From: Doryteuthis pealeii
Lineage: Eukaryota > Mollusca > Cephalopoda > Myopsida > Loliginidae
Reading direction: 5' to 3'
Assembly: GCA_023376005.1 (NCBI GenBank)
Contig: CM042145.1
Coordinates: 99,567,492 to 99,631,491, forward strand
Length of the DNA: 64,000 bases
A model generated the notes under the pieces. That model ran no database searches, was not told where the DNA came from, and saw nothing but the letters and a program-made list of their open reading frames with translations. Below are positions 1-12,227 of the stretch, one piece after another. Made by a program: the position numbers and the translations under genes. Positions within the stretch are counted from its first letter, which is position 1, and every line of letters starts with the position of its first letter.

Positions 1-110
1 TATGAGTAAATCAGTTGTACAGACCCTTAAGGCTCTCTAGTCTTGGTGGGCGGCCAGTCTAGGAAAAGGATAACAGTGAATTTAAAAGCCAGGAGCTACA
101 GTCCCTAAAG
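1..110 (+). repeat. SINE-A 3' body fragment
   Basis: A diverged piece of the SINE-A body: 'gagtaaat', 'agaccctta', 'gccagtctaggaaaagga' and 'gtgaatttaaa' follow the same order as in the full copies (for example 53845-54130). The tRNA-like head would lie before the window start. Old copy, moderate support. Confidence 0.5.
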
Positions 111-2338
111 CAATTCAACATTTTCTTCTATTTTCAACAATTTCTGCTACGACACTGGTACCCAGCTGTATCGGACCAAGCCCTCTTATACATCACAGTG
201 GCATAGCAACTACCGATCTTCCATAACATTGCCCAATAAAAACGAAAAATTAATATATTCAGAAAAAACAAATGTTGAACCAGAACAATACAACCATGGG
301 ACTATAAAAAAAAACATACAATCACAAAATAGAAGGCCTTTTCCGCTAGTCCGCACAAAAAGCTAACGTCCGTAATTTTAAAGTACGGAAGCCTAAAAAG
401 AAAAAGAATTAAGTTACACTTTCTTTTTCTTTTCGACAAGAAACTAAACTCGTCGTATTATTTTTTTACTTAAATTTTAAGACTGATTTTAAACAACCAA
501 AACATTTTAAACTTTCTTCCGAACGATCAATTTTGTATTCATTTTTGTAGGAGTCCAGATCACTTAAGTTGTCAGATTACATAAATAATAAAGAATACGA
601 AACCAAAAGTTTGAAATAAAAAAGAAATTGCAATAGGACATAGCATTTAGGGTATTTTTCGTTAATTCCAACCAAACTAACTCTTTCATTAGAGAGAAAT
701 GATCGAAGTTTATTTCGTTGATGTTATCCCGACTCAAGTCAAGTTAGAATAACTTTTCTTTTTTGTTTTCATAGTAACTGTTTTCCTTTTTAGGCCTCCA
801 TACTTGAAAATTAAGGACGTTAACTTTTGAGGATACTAACGAAAAAGACCCAAATAAATATCAGTCAACTGAACAGAAATATATATATATTTTTTTTTAA
901 TTTAAAAAAAAGTTTCTAAACGTGTTATCTCAAACTTAAGGTTTATTTTGGCCATTAACTCTCAACTCTTTTGAACACAATTTAACTAAAAATCTATGGA
1001 TGTACATAGAATCAAAATAAGAAATTCGGAACAATTAGTTACCCTGCCTTCATTTATTCACTTTGCAAAAAATAAGGAAATTTGTAGCGTTTTAGCGTGT
1101 TTAATTTGTATAAAAATGTTCATAAAAATTGGGGCTTGCATTTTTTAAATAAATATATAATAAATCATTGGACGATGCGGAGGTTAGTAAACTCAGCAGA
1201 TAATGTTGATTCATTAGCTCAGAACCCGGATGCCCTTTTATTTACTTATTTATTTTTTAGCCACAAAAGTTTAATTATCACTGCATGCAATTTCAGGGGT
1301 TCTAAAATCATTGTTTCAAGCATTAAAATCAAAATAGTCTTTTTTTATTCATGCAATTTCAATAAAAAAGTTACCATTAGCAGTGGGCACGAAAGAAAAA
1401 AACTTGTCGACTAAAAAGAATGAGATGACCTTCAATGTTTTCTCACTTACCATAATTATCAAATTTTTTTATTAACTGAAACCCATGATTAATTCCTAAA
1501 ATGAACAACTTAAATGTACAATACATACAGAATGTTTTATTGTTTTATAATTTTTTCAGAATAAAAAAAGGTCAAATCATATATCCAGTTAATAAAGTTG
1601 TTTAGCAAGGAAGAAATTAAAGTAATTTTGCTTATACTCCTTTAAAAAAAAAACCTATCGAATCGATATAAAGTTGTCAAAATAAACTTTAAAAATTAAG
1701 AATGAAAATGCCACAAAATAAATTAATTTCTGACGCATTAACTTTAATGAGTAAAATAAATAGATTTTAACGGGTCTTGAATTTATTAAAATTTAAACAA
1801 TAAAAGCAAGGTCATTGATTGATCACAACATAAATAGTATTTTCTTAAAATTCAAATTAATATAGTCATCAGCGAAAAAAGAAAAGAAAATTCGCATTCT
1901 TAAAGTTTTAATTTTAAAAGACTAAGATTAATAAATGAAATAGATATGCACAACACAGTAACACGTGTTTTCACCTGGGTGTTACGATCCAACAGTAATA
2001 TTGTCCTTATTTATGTACCCTTACCTATATCAAGAAAATGACAATTAAACATAATGGAAAATGACGTTTTTGGTATTAAAATGTTTGTTTGTTTGTTTTG
2101 TTTCTTATTTTTTAATAAAGATTTAAGATTTGTTTGTTTTATTTTTTTTAATGATTCATTCAACGAATTATACCATGCTTTTTGTTGTTTTAATTTTCCG
2201 ATCTTCTGAAATGAAGAAAAGGAATTAACATGATCATTTTGATTTTTTAGTAAATTAAAAGAATAACTTTATTTTAGAAAACTGTTTTCTGATCTTAAGT
2301 TTACGTTAGTTAATTCAATCGAAATCCTAAAAGTAAAC
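111..2338. other. AT-rich stretch, nothing recognised
   Basis: I see no gene or repeat family here. The open frame at 1097-1414 (105 codons) has low-complexity Phe/Ile/Lys/Asn-rich content, no domain I recognise and no good start context. It is what chance gives in AT-rich DNA. Confidence 0.6.
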
Positions 2339-2570
2339 ATGCGGTGTCCTAGGTATGACACTAAACTGCATCTGATGGTGAGGATCCAATTCTGGAACGT
2401 GAGGAGTACCCATTCATTGCCATTACTCACAGGTCCACTCTGACCGGAGTGGTAGTACCTGTTAGGGTCCCGTTCTATGGGTGAGATAGATCTGTTTAAA
2501 AGTTATTCGTATTCGATAGGAATACTTGATGCCATCATGGCAATAATTTACAGTTGAACTGTAAATTTTG
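2339..2570 (+). repeat. Family E interspersed repeat, partial
   Basis: Carries the E signature in order: 'ggtatgacactaaactgcat', 'ctgatggtgagg', 'ccattcattgccattactc', 'gtccactctgacc', 'gtagtacctgttagggtccc', 'atagatctgttt'. The same series recurs at 17097, 18848, 37286 and 59213 on plus and at 45.9 kb on minus. The conserved 3' tail is missing or diverged. The unit 'gaatacttgaaacca' seen after the body at 17.3 kb also recurs near 2726. Confidence 0.75.
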
Positions 2571-3290
2571 TAAGTTACTTGAAGTTATGATTATTTACTA
2601 AGGATCATTATTAGTAAAAAAATTTTTAAAAAACTAATATCTGTAGTGTACTGTAAACATGACTATTATAATTATTGAATAGGAATATTTTCCTGAAACA
2701 ATATAATTATTAGTATTAGATGGGAATACTTGAAACCATACAACTATAGTACTAATTATTTGTATTAGAAATTTATTTGCTTTGATTTTTTTAAAAAACA
2801 AAGTTTGTTGAAAAAAAACCTTTAGGAGCCGATCGAAATAATAATTCGCATTGGAAGGAGGTATTAATACACTTAAAAAATACAATCCATGAAACCTGAC
2901 TGACTATACTAGAGAAACATACACATTAATTACAAGAGAGAGTTATTTTATTGAGGATAAAAGAAACTAGTTGCTTTCATGTGTAGTCTGCCGTAAGTAG
3001 GGTTTCTCAAAATAGCAAAGGTGGAGCAAAGCAGAAAAAAATCAGCAGTAGGACTAACTAACTAAAAGAAGAAGAAGAAAAAGAAAGGAGGTGTATGTGT
3101 GTGTGATTTTTTTTTCATAGCCGACTAACAAATACAAGAATTATACAGAGGACGGTCGAGAGAGGACGGTAGCCATAGGCAGGGGACAAGAAGCACATTA
3201 TCGCTACGTTGTTGTTACGATTTTTGTCAACATAAAAAAGGCACACGTCTTACTAAGATTATGAGGACTGGTAAAGAAGAAGATTTCTAC
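2571..3290. other. AT-rich stretch next to the divergent exon candidate
   Basis: Mostly featureless. If the minus-strand exon candidate at 3291-3429 is real, this is the start of its first intron. I could not recognise a following exon. Confidence 0.4.
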
Positions 3291-3429
3291 CTTGTGTCGC
3301 ATCGTGACTACGAGCACTAGAAGCGAAACCAGCTATTTTCGACAAGTGCCCGTAGTAACGGCTACAAACCGCATTTCTACACTCTAGGAGATTTCGTAGA
3401 TACAAGGAGATTCCATGAGAGGCCGCCAT
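3291..3429 (-). CDS. Candidate first coding exon, mitochondrial presequence-like, gene unknown
   Basis: On the minus strand an ATG at 3429-3427 with A at -3 and G at +4 opens a frame starting MAASHGISLYLRNLL. It runs 46 codons to a possible splice donor at 3291/3290 (CAAG|GTAGAA). Read through, the frame stops 10 codons later. The peptide has Arg at 12, 19, 24 and 41, Lys at 31, only two acidic residues (Glu16, Asp44) and many Ala/Ser/Leu, which fits a mitochondrial targeting sequence. The sequence before it is pyrimidine-rich on the minus strand with a run of CTG triplets, as is common in 5' UTRs. The segment has more CG dinucleotides than its surroundings, like the PPP1R12A exon. I do not recognise the protein and saw no second exon. 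It could be chance; the divergent placement 1.3 kb from PPP1R12A is the main support. Confidence 0.4.
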
Positions 3430-4741
3430 ACTAGTAGCGAAAGTGTACTCAACAGCAGCAGCAGCAAGGGGAGGAAGAGGAGGAGGAGACTGTAAACAGA
3501 AGTAGGAGGAAAAACAGCTATTTGCACGACTACTAATGAAAAGAAAAAAAAATTCTGAATATTATTGCTTTAATTTTTTTTTATTTGAAACCATATGAAT
3601 TTGTACTCGTACACGGATTTTTTAACAACAGAAATGTGAAACTTTTCAAAGTTTACAACAAGAGTGAGGAATTTTACGTTGGATGAAAAGCAGAGAGGTC
3701 TCAAATAACTTTAAGGAGTGGACCCACCTACTTCAGAAGTTAAAAAAAGTTCTACGGATTTGCATATAACGATTGTTGGCGGTGATATCCCCCTGTGGCT
3801 ATATATCCGGCACCGGGGAGTCTAATACCATCGTTGCCAAAATTGGTTTATTATTTACGATATACTCTTTACTCTCATAGTTTAAATTTTACATACGGAT
3901 ATATTGTTTACATCAAGCGTACATAACTTACCTCAGGAATAGACCATTTAACCATGTTGTAAACGTAATCATCATGTGTATTAGTTTATTGTTTAACTGA
4001 GACTAATATCTCTCCCCCCACAACTTTTAGGTATTAAAAAACATCAGTTGCTTAACGCTATTAGTTTCTTTAAAAACATTTGGATGTTGAAATAGAAGTT
4101 AATTTTTTTATCTCAATTGTAATACTGTAACGTAAATACTCTAGAGGAATGGCGTTTTCTATATATTTTGTGTTTTTACCTTCACAAAAATTGAGTTTTA
4201 TTTAGGTATTTACGAAAAAAAAAGTTATAACTTAGTTTGTAACTTGATCCTACTTCATAAAAAAAAATAATTAAGACACCTGATTATCGTAAGTGGATAG
4301 ATTAAATAACAACATTTAAAGTATTTTTTGTTTTTATTTTATTTTTTTACGCCTTGCCACTATAATCAAGACTAATGAATTTATCGATAATACATAGTAA
4401 TGTAAAATATTCCTTTATAGCATAAGGCCTTATGTGTTTAGTGTGACCTATGAAAACATTACCAGTTATGTAGTTTGGTACTATCTTACCAGTGACCAGT
4501 TTTGTTTTGTTTTTTTTTGTTGTTGTTTTTTACTTTTTTTAAAAATAACTTTTTAAAAATATTTGTAAGCTTTTTTTTTTCATTTTATTTTATTTTACTT
4601 ATTAACTTAAAAAAAAAAGCCAGTGCACGACATCGGCAACTGCACGGCACCGGGTCATCTAGTGTCTCGCTCTCTTATCTTCAGTCTCCGAGAGTCAACG
4701 AGAATCCGCGAGAAGTTGCACATTTTTTTGAGTTAGCTGCA
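3430..4741. promoter_or_regulatory. Upstream region and 5' UTR of PPP1R12A, possibly a bidirectional promoter
   Basis: This lies between the PPP1R12A start codon and the divergent exon candidate. Two parts stand out from AT-rich DNA: 3430-3535 (AGC triplets, then GGA-rich on plus) and 4618-4741, which is richer in G, C and CG dinucleotides and is probably PPP1R12A 5' UTR. A T-rich tract at 4500-4617 precedes the latter. No clear TATA box sits at a fixed distance and the transcription start cannot be placed. The frame upstream of the chosen ATG stays open back to 4502, but only through T- and A-runs that translate to Phe/Leu/Lys low complexity. Confidence 0.4.
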
Positions 4742-4987
4742 ATGGCGGATGAAAATAAGACAAGTGCCTTGTTACGAAGGCACCAACAATTAAAGCGCTG
4801 GGAGGACTCTGATACAAACAGAGAATCGAATCGGGTGCAGGACAGACCCAAAAAAGTAAACTTTCAGGATGGCTGTGTCTTTTTGGCCGCCTGTTCTAGT
4901 GGAGATAAAGATGAAGTCCTTAAATTAATAAAGAGGGGTGCGGATATTAACACCGCCAATGTGGATGGGCTTACCGCTCTACATCAG
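4742..4987 (+). CDS. PPP1R12A: Myosin phosphatase targeting subunit (MYPT1 type), first coding exon
   Basis: Encodes the first 82 residues of the regulatory subunit that binds the PP1 catalytic subunit and directs it to myosin light chain, controlling actomyosin contractility in the cytoplasm. Visible in order: a MyPhoNE motif at residues 13-20 (RHQQLKRW, matching R-x-x-Q with the final W); the PP1-docking RVxF motif KVNF at 38-41; then the start of the ankyrin array at about 43-82, with FLAACSSGDKDEVLKLIKRG and DGLTALHQ, very close to vertebrate MYPT1. The start is ATG 4742, with G at -3 and +4; residues before it in the open frame are low complexity. The exon ends CAG|GTAAGT at 4987/4988, phase 0, the point where ankyrin repeat 2 would continue in the next exon. 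The rest of the gene lies beyond the window. MYPT2 or a single invertebrate MYPT ancestor is equally possible, so the symbol marks the family. Confidence 0.93.
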
Positions 4988-7380
4988 GTAAGTTAAAAGA
5001 TACATCTGAATATATAATCTTTCAATGCTTTCACGTACTTCAGTATCTTTTCCATTCTATGAATTGGACAAGTTGTCTTTTCTGTATTTATTAGTAGATT
5101 GTCAATGCGCTGTACAAGTTACATTGGTTTTTGTTTGTTTTTCTTTTTACTAAACGCCCTTTAAAAAGTATGTGTATCCTTTAGTTATGATAAAAGTGGT
5201 CAGATAGTGGGGGCTCATTACACAATATGAAAAGAATTGGTAAATTAGTCCCCCATTTAATGACCACGGTGTATGTTATGTACATATTGTTTTTAAAATA
5301 CTGTTGTATTTCATATCTTCTGAGAAATTAATGTATATTTATCAGTGTTTAGTTATTTTATTTTGTATACATTTCTTGCTAGTAGGTAGAATTTTTAAAA
5401 CTAAGTGTTTACTCTAGTTACGTTCAGTTTGTTGCTACTTTTTAAGTCATATGTTTACTATTGGCTGCCAGTTATAGTTTCATTTGAGAAATATCTTGCT
5501 TGTTGTTTCCCAAGACGTGAACAGTAATTCAACTTAGAAAATTATTCGATTTAGATACTAATTTTAACTTTAGGAACTTTTATTCGTACTTAAGTTTTCG
5601 TAAGTTAAAGATCACAAATATTGCTGGTTTTTGTTGCTGTTTAAAACGGTTTATTTTATAAGAATGTTTCCAATGAAATAACTTTTTGGATTCAGTTTGT
5701 GATAAACAAAACAGTTTAATCCATTAGTAGTCATTTATAATTCATTTAATATTTTACTCAAACCTCATTGATCTTTTAAAACGGCTTATTTGTGGTTTAT
5801 TTTTCATGTTCTGGGTAATAAATAAAACCCTTGTAATTGAGTAATAATGTAACATTCTCTTTGATGTTTTTGTAAGTTTGGATAAGAAATGTTGAGAAAG
5901 GGACATGTCCAGTAATGATTGTAATTTTTTTTTTGTTCATACTAAGTTTAGACTAAATTTAGAATGTATATTTTCTTTTCCTTTTTTTATCATTATTTTT
6001 GTTTTGATTTTTTAATTTTGTTTCAAAAACTGTCATTAAATCGGATTACGAACGTCTCACATAAATCTATAAGACTGTGTCCTAATGATGAAAAACAATT
6101 AATTTACTAAGTTACATCTTTTAACATAAGTCAGTTCGTGTCAATTCATTTCCATTTAAACTCTGATTCTCAAATCGAATAGATCGGACATTATTATTAT
6201 TATACAATATGAAATTCAGCTCAAACTTCAACACTGTCATACTGACTGATCGACCCTTCCTATTTATAGTTATGTGTTTGTGTGAAAAGACTATGGGTGT
6301 TGAATGAAACATTTTTTGTGTGTTTCAAGTGTCAATTGTTTTAGTAGGTTTGTCCACATGTTGAGATATTCAACTTGTAAGCTGTCATAAACTGTCAATA
6401 ATTACGATTGCTTAATGTTTACTAAATAGAGAGAGAAAAAAAAGACGATTTTAAAATATTTTGGGACAAAAAAATAACGAATAGATGCCAGTGTGTTTCA
6501 AGAACTTTTTTACATCGCTAAATGTGAAAGAGTTTATACCAAAACTAAAAAAATAAAGTGAAATGAAATATATGAAAGTTTTTGGTGTACGAGTCAATCA
6601 CCAAGCCAGCCAGTCGTTTTCTTTGCGCTCTCGCGTACTAGATCAAGGTAAAGGAAGTGTCTGTAAAATAAATAATAAAAAAGAATATCATACAGCCAAA
6701 CCCGAACCTTCTTAAGTTCAGTTTTTATTCATTCAGTACCTTTTTTTTATTATTCATAAAAGTAAAACTTAAAACTTGCTCTAGTCTGTTTCTCAAAAAT
6801 GGCGTGGCAGCTCGTAGACATTCCCCATAAATCAGAAACTTCTCTTTCATGCTTTAGTTTGCCCCTCCTCCCCATATTCATTTTGCGATTTTATAAAACA
6901 GTTCCTGACACATTTTCTTTCATAATTTTGTATTTTGGACAGAATTTACAATGCAGTTACATTTATCTTTGTTTATTTATTTAATGAAAAATAGTTGAAT
7001 TTATTTCAGCTTCTTCAGTTTGATATATGCATCACATAAATGTGATGAGTACAAATAAAAATTAATATATTTCGAACGACACAAATCTTCATATTTGGAT
7101 CAGTTTCAAGGATAGATCTCCTTTAATTTTCTATTAACTGTTTAAAAAAAGTGATATAAAGTTTGTTTTAATTGAAAAGTTTATTTGAAAGGAAAGTTAG
7201 AAAAACTTTCATCTTACTGACGACAATCCTGTCTTTAATCAATAATTTTGTAATCAGTTGGTGAGACTGTTTGTGATAAAAGTATTTTTTTTTTCTTTTC
7301 TTGATTTTAACTATTTTAAAAATTTGATCTGTCAAAAATGTTTAGTAAATTTTTAAGTAACGAGTTAGAGGATTATTCGG
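4988..7380. other. Intronic AT-rich DNA, nothing recognised
   Basis: No repeat family or exon recognised. Open frames at 6121-6312 (minus) and 6799-6984 (plus) are short and featureless. Confidence 0.6.
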
Positions 7381-7381
7381 G

Positions 7382-7475
7382 GTTTTTTTTTTGGGGGGGG
7401 GTGTCTCTCATTTTTCACAGAAGATCAAGAATCAAGCTGTTTTCCTCTTAGATGAAAACTTAAACTCACTCACAT

Positions 7476-7510
<35 letters not shown>
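7382..7510. repeat. T-run, G-run and a 30-base poly-T
   Basis: A T9/G8 block near 7382-7400 and an uninterrupted T run of about 32 bases at 7479-7510. The run could be the poly-A tail of a decayed minus-strand retrocopy, or simple slippage. Confidence 0.8.
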
Positions 7511-7513
<3 letters not shown>

Positions 7514-7576
7514 TTTCGTCACCAACTAAAACGATTTTTGATTTTAATTGAATAACTGGATTAATAACTTTTTTCG

Positions 7577-7942
7577 GCTGAACTTTCACAACAGTGTCAA
7601 AATTAGGGTGACCCAGAAAAAACAGAACCCACAAATTTTGTAATAAAACTGTTAATTTTAACTATGGGGGTCTAGGGTTATTGTTTAGGATTAGGTTAGG
7701 GTTGGGGTTTAGGGTTAACTTAATGGGAACATGAATAAATAATTTGGGTTCTGTTTTTTCTGGGTCACCCTGTATACCGGTGACCCAGAAAAAACAGAAC
7801 CCACAAATTTTGTAATAAAACTGTTAATTTTAACTAGGGGGGTTAGGGTTGGGGTTTAAGGTTAGTTTAATGGGAAAATAAATAATTTGGGTTCTGTTTT
7901 TTCTGGGTCACCTTAATTTTGACACGGTTGTGCAAGTTCTGC
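7577..7942. mobile_element. Nested palindromic mariner-type MITE
   Basis: Outer arms 7577-7606 and 7913-7942 are inverted repeats, matching at about 26 of 30 positions ('gtgtcaaaatta' near the inner edge). Between them lie two head-to-tail units, 7607-7769 and 7779-7912. Each begins 'ggtgacccagaaaaaacag' and ends with its reverse complement. The junction 'caccctgtata' gives a CAGGGTGACCCAG end next to TA, typical of mariner-type elements. Unit 1 contains telomere-like 'ttagggtt' and 'tagggttaac' stretches; unit 2 has a shorter form. No coding capacity. Confidence 0.85.
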
Positions 7943-9825
7943 CCTTTTTTCTTCTTTGAAATTTTCCATTGATCCTGCGTTATTTTTCAGTCGAGTCTGT
8001 TCAAATTACATACACACAGATTTTTTTTTATACCTGTAATAATTTTAAAAAACCTTCTGCTACAAACAACTAAAAATAACTAAAATTAGAAGTTGGATCT
8101 TTAGGCAAGTCACTAAGAAGAGAAATAATGGCCAATTTTAGAATCGTGTCACTATGAAGTTAAAGTGGATCTGTTTTTTCAACTATTTATATTAGACGCT
8201 GTTGTTTTATTTTTATTTTTTTGAGGGGGGGGTAACTTTATGCATTTTTCTTATTACGTAATAATCAATATTGTTTTTCTTGTCATTCAATATTTTATCA
8301 ATCATCCAGTACCAATTCTTCGACTTTGTTTTATTTATTTTAAGTTAAAAATTAAATTACCTATCTCAAATCTGAATTAATATCTTATCTTTTGATAATA
8401 GGGCTACCCAGAATACCTGTTGGCTTGAGCATTGTGTTTTATCACTCTTTTCTTTCTCGTCTTCCTTCATTCATAAATCATTGATCCGGGCGTGTGCTAC
8501 TTCAATATTTATTTATTTACATACTTTCATAAGGAATCAATGAATATAACTATTTCTTGCATAAGTACGCCTGTACTCGTCTCTACCATAAAACACTTAA
8601 TTTTCCCTACCTTTCTATTTGAGCAGTAAAATCTAAAGATCATTCCATCCACTTCATTTTCTTCAATTAGCTATGTCGTATGTAGCCTTCTCCACTGAGA
8701 GAAGATACAAACTCATAAAACAAAATGCCTTTACAAAAAAAACTTAGTTTAGTTTGTTTTGAGGGATTGATGAAGAAATATTTCTTTTATGGTTTACTAT
8801 TTTATAATGCTAATAATATTAGTAATAATAACCAGGTCAGCAAATTTTGCTATATATATTTTAAAAATAAATAAATAAAAAAGAAAAGAAACCCACTACC
8901 GAATGGTAGTAGATCCCTTTCTGTGTGTTCATTTTAACCTCCTTATCTCTTGTGAGAAAGCATGCGCGTAGGCCTGGCTGCTGTCTTTCCTGCTTGCTCT
9001 CTCCTTCTTCCCTAATTTGGTAGTCACTTATTGCACTTTGTATTAGTTCTGAAAAAGTAAGTGAATCTGAGGGCTACAACAAACAACACCTCTATTGTTT
9101 GATAATTGCTAAACATCATCCATAGAATTTTTGGCTGGATGAAGATGTCTGTCTCGCCTCTTCTACCCCCCCCCCACCTTCTTCGACTCAAGAGAATATA
9201 TCACTTCAAGGGTTTCTTCAAATTGGAAGAGATGGAATAAATGTGTGTGCTCGCTTACACAACATGGCAACAAGATAACTTGTTTAAAACATAATTCACT
9301 TCAGTTTTTTCAAGTCTATCATTCATTAGATTTTCCAATCACAAATAAATCACCAATTTTGCTCTTTTTTTTTACCGTTAATAGAATATATTTATTATTT
9401 CGTTTAGAATATATTTATTATTTCTGCTTTCTGATCTTTGATGCAGAACAGCACTGATAATAACCCTACTCTTGCTCCCTCTTAGGTTATGCAATTTAGG
9501 GGTTTTGTGTTATAGAGATAGTATTTTAATTTGATAATATAGGGTCCTTTTGTTTTTTACCTTCCTTTTTTATTTTACATACATTTCTTCAAAGAGATTT
9601 TAAAAGATGCAGTTATTTTTATAGATACAGATCTTTAGAGATGTTTGTAACTTTTAATTGTAATTTAACAATTGGAATCTCCTTTTATTTAAGAATTAAA
9701 GGAATGTCTAATACAAAATTACAGTCGAATTCTAGTCCCCAGTTCAATTCTGTGAATTAGACATTTTCAAATTTCGTAATAAATGTTCAATAAATTTATA
9801 ATCAATGTTCAATAAATTCATAATC

Positions 9826-9826
<1 letters not shown>
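7943..9826. other. Intronic AT-rich DNA, nothing recognised
   Basis: Short G- and C-runs (near 8225 and 9167) and AT-rich sequence. No family or exon recognised. Confidence 0.6.

Positions 9827-9869
<43 letters not shown>
9827..9869. repeat. (ATT)n microsatellite, likely tail of the adjacent LINE
   Basis: About 14 ATT units. It lies on the 3' side of the minus-strand LINE fragment at 9955-10165, so it may be that element's (AAT)n tail. Confidence 0.9.
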
Positions 9870-9872
<3 letters not shown>

Positions 9873-9954
9873 ATAATGTTAATTTTTCACTCTATGCGAT
9901 TTAAAAAAATTATTTTTCATAATAAATTTAATTAGTGATTTTTCACAGAAGTTT

Positions 9955-10165
9955 GAGTGACAGCAAATCAACCCCAGGTCTCCAGGACTCTTCTAAGTAT
10001 TCAAGCTGATTTTGACAGTTTTGTGATCTCAATTCTTCGTCTGGTCTTTAGTTCCACCAGTCTCTTTTCCAAGTCCTTGGGGACCATTTTAAGGGTACCA
10101 ACTCCAATTGGTATCACCGTCACTTTCATGTTTACCACTTTACAGCTCTCTGGCATCATCATCAT
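9955..10165 (-). pseudogene. LINE 3'-terminal fragment, conserved C-terminal tail
   Basis: The minus strand reads NMKVTVIPIGVGTLKMVPKD, then LEKRLVELKTRRRIE. This matches a pattern familiar from the C-terminal end of non-LTR retrotransposon polyproteins (VIPIV-x-GALG followed by LEK-x-L). A second copy is at 31965-32420, sharing 'caggactcttctaag' and 'ccttggggaccatt' on plus. The upstream reverse transcriptase is missing and the frame breaks after the conserved block, so it is a dead 5'-truncated copy. Confidence 0.7.
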
Positions 10166-11016
10166 TATTACATACCAGAAATTATTCAGGCAACTGAAGT
10201 AAAAATAAAAAATAACAATGTTTGGGCTAATCATCAGTTCTCTAATCCTAGAGAAAAGAGAAGAAAAAAACAGTCTTATGAAAATAAGCAATTTTAAAGT
10301 TTTATTTAGAAAAATGAGGGAGTTAATGAACTCAAACTGTCTGATCATTATATATTAATATTTTTTGAGCTGACAGTATCAGAATGATAACACTAGAATC
10401 TAAATGTTCTTAATTTTAAATGCTAATTCAATACTTCAGTGTTATAAACATTAAATATGCCTGAAGTTTATAAGATGTGCTGTTTTAAATAGCGACCATC
10501 TTATTTATCAAATGTTTTGGTAAATATACAAGAAATATATTCAGATATGGTTTTATACATTTTTATTACAAAAATTGAAGATTTTTAGATATTAGAAAGA
10601 ATATATAAATGGTTAGCAAATTTCAAGTTTAGTAGTTTGATCTTTTAGTGTAATTAGTTTTTTTTTTTTTGTTTTTTTTCTTATAATTATATTATTATTA
10701 TTATTATCATCAGTCTTAAGTCTCAAGTTGGAGGGTATTCACTGATATCTGAAGTAAAAACAATGCTGCAATGTTGTTGAATTTGCATGATTGTATTGTT
10801 TTATATGCAGAATCATTATTATTATTATTAAGCATTAATGATGAATAATATAATCTAACTGCTACCAGATGTTAATTTTTTTTCTCTTTCTATTTTTATA
10901 TATCTCTAATAATATACAAGAGTACACCTGACCAACTTGTTGCTAAATACCTTTTTTTTTTTTTTTCTTTTTCATCTTCAGGTAGATCTATTGCAATTGC
11001 TAACTTTGTTGCCAAG

Positions 11017-11047
<31 letters not shown>

Positions 11048-11767
11048 AGGGTGTGGAGTGCTGCCCCCTCCTTTTTCGGCCTCTGCTTATGTCATTTATT
11101 ACTAACAGGATGTTTTCTCTTTTTCTCTTCTGATATAGAAAAGATATAACTGAGAGTAAATTTTTTGTTCTTTTTCACTCATCTCTGAGCATCCGTTTTG
11201 CTCTTTCCTAAATAGCCAATAATTTTGCTGCTTTTAAGATAAGACAACAAATGTTATTGTCCAGTTTTTCAGGGCCCCCTTTTTTATGCCAAGGTGATTT
11301 CAAGGTGGGCCCAATACTATCCATTACACTCACCCACTTAATTAAAAGCTTCTACCACAAAATATACACACACACACACACCCCATTTATTCATCACTTA
11401 TCTTTAATTCTCATTTATAGACTTGGGGGAATTTAAGGGAGCATATATTTAGACTATCATAATCATCCATCATAATCCGAGGTAGAGTTTGTTTTTTGAA
11501 GGGAGGTTAATATCTATATAATTTTGAATTATTTACCACAGAAGATTTATCCTCTAATCCACTGGTTGATGAGCTGTAGAACTTTGAATAAGTCTACAAT
11601 TTTTTTTTTCTTGATTCTCTCTAAATCTCAATTTATTGAAAATTTTCTTACATTTGATCAAATATATTTTTTTAAAATCTGAATGCTATAAATGCTGAAC
11701 TTTAAGATGAAATTTTACTACCACACCTACTAGATGTATTTGTATATTTTTATTTGGTGTTGTAAAA
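10166..11767. other. Intronic AT-rich DNA with T-runs
   Basis: T-rich runs near 10660, 10952 and 11023-11047, short (ATT)n near 10690 and (CA)n near 11365. No exon recognised. Confidence 0.6.
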
Positions 11768-11985
11768 GTAAGTAAAGTCGACGGGGCAGCCTAATGTTGG
11801 TATCAGCCAGACAGGAGGGAGTCTATCCCCTTTTCACTAACGCTAGACCAAGGAGATTATTTTAGCGTCTGAGGTGGAGCGCCACACCTACCATCAGCTC
11901 CTCACTTTACGCACAGATCCTGTGCTACTCATACGCTGACGGTATTGAACTAGAATTCTAGCCAAATGCTCAAGTGACATTTTGC
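11768..11985 (-). repeat. SINE-D, body with partial head
   Basis: Contains 'cagtatcagccagacag'-like, 'gtctatcccc', 'ctagaccaaggagat' and 'cctcactttacgcacagatc', shared with 12491, 43155 and (reversed) 33296. The tRNA head on the right is shortened and altered. Confidence 0.8.
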
Positions 11986-11988
11986 TGT

Positions 11989-12060
11989 ACCCAGTGATGC
12001 TGATAGTTTTTTTTTAGTGCATCCTGACGCGCTAAAATCGGAACAGTAAGGTTTGCACAC
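11989..12060. mobile_element. hAT-like element end fragment
   Basis: Starts 'cagtgatgctgatag', then a T-run and 'agtgcatcctgacgc'. The same end begins the element at 25953. Only one end is seen here. Confidence 0.45.
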
Positions 12061-12227
12061 TTTCCTACCTCATGAAGGAGAACATTTGTGTCAAATTCAA
12101 GTAATTCGGTGTTGGTGGTGTAATGCCTGGTGAATTGACATGGAATGACTATTTAGCTGACATAAGAAATAAGAATTTGGCAGATAAACAACACCAGATA
12201 ATCAGGATTTACATTTTTGTATTTCAT

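Noticed and set aside
4502..4741. N-terminal extension of PPP1R12A from an upstream ATG at 4502
   Set aside because: The extension is Phe/Leu/Lys low complexity coded by T- and A-runs. The ATG at 4742 has a good context and gives the expected family N-terminus with the MyPhoNE motif near residue 13.
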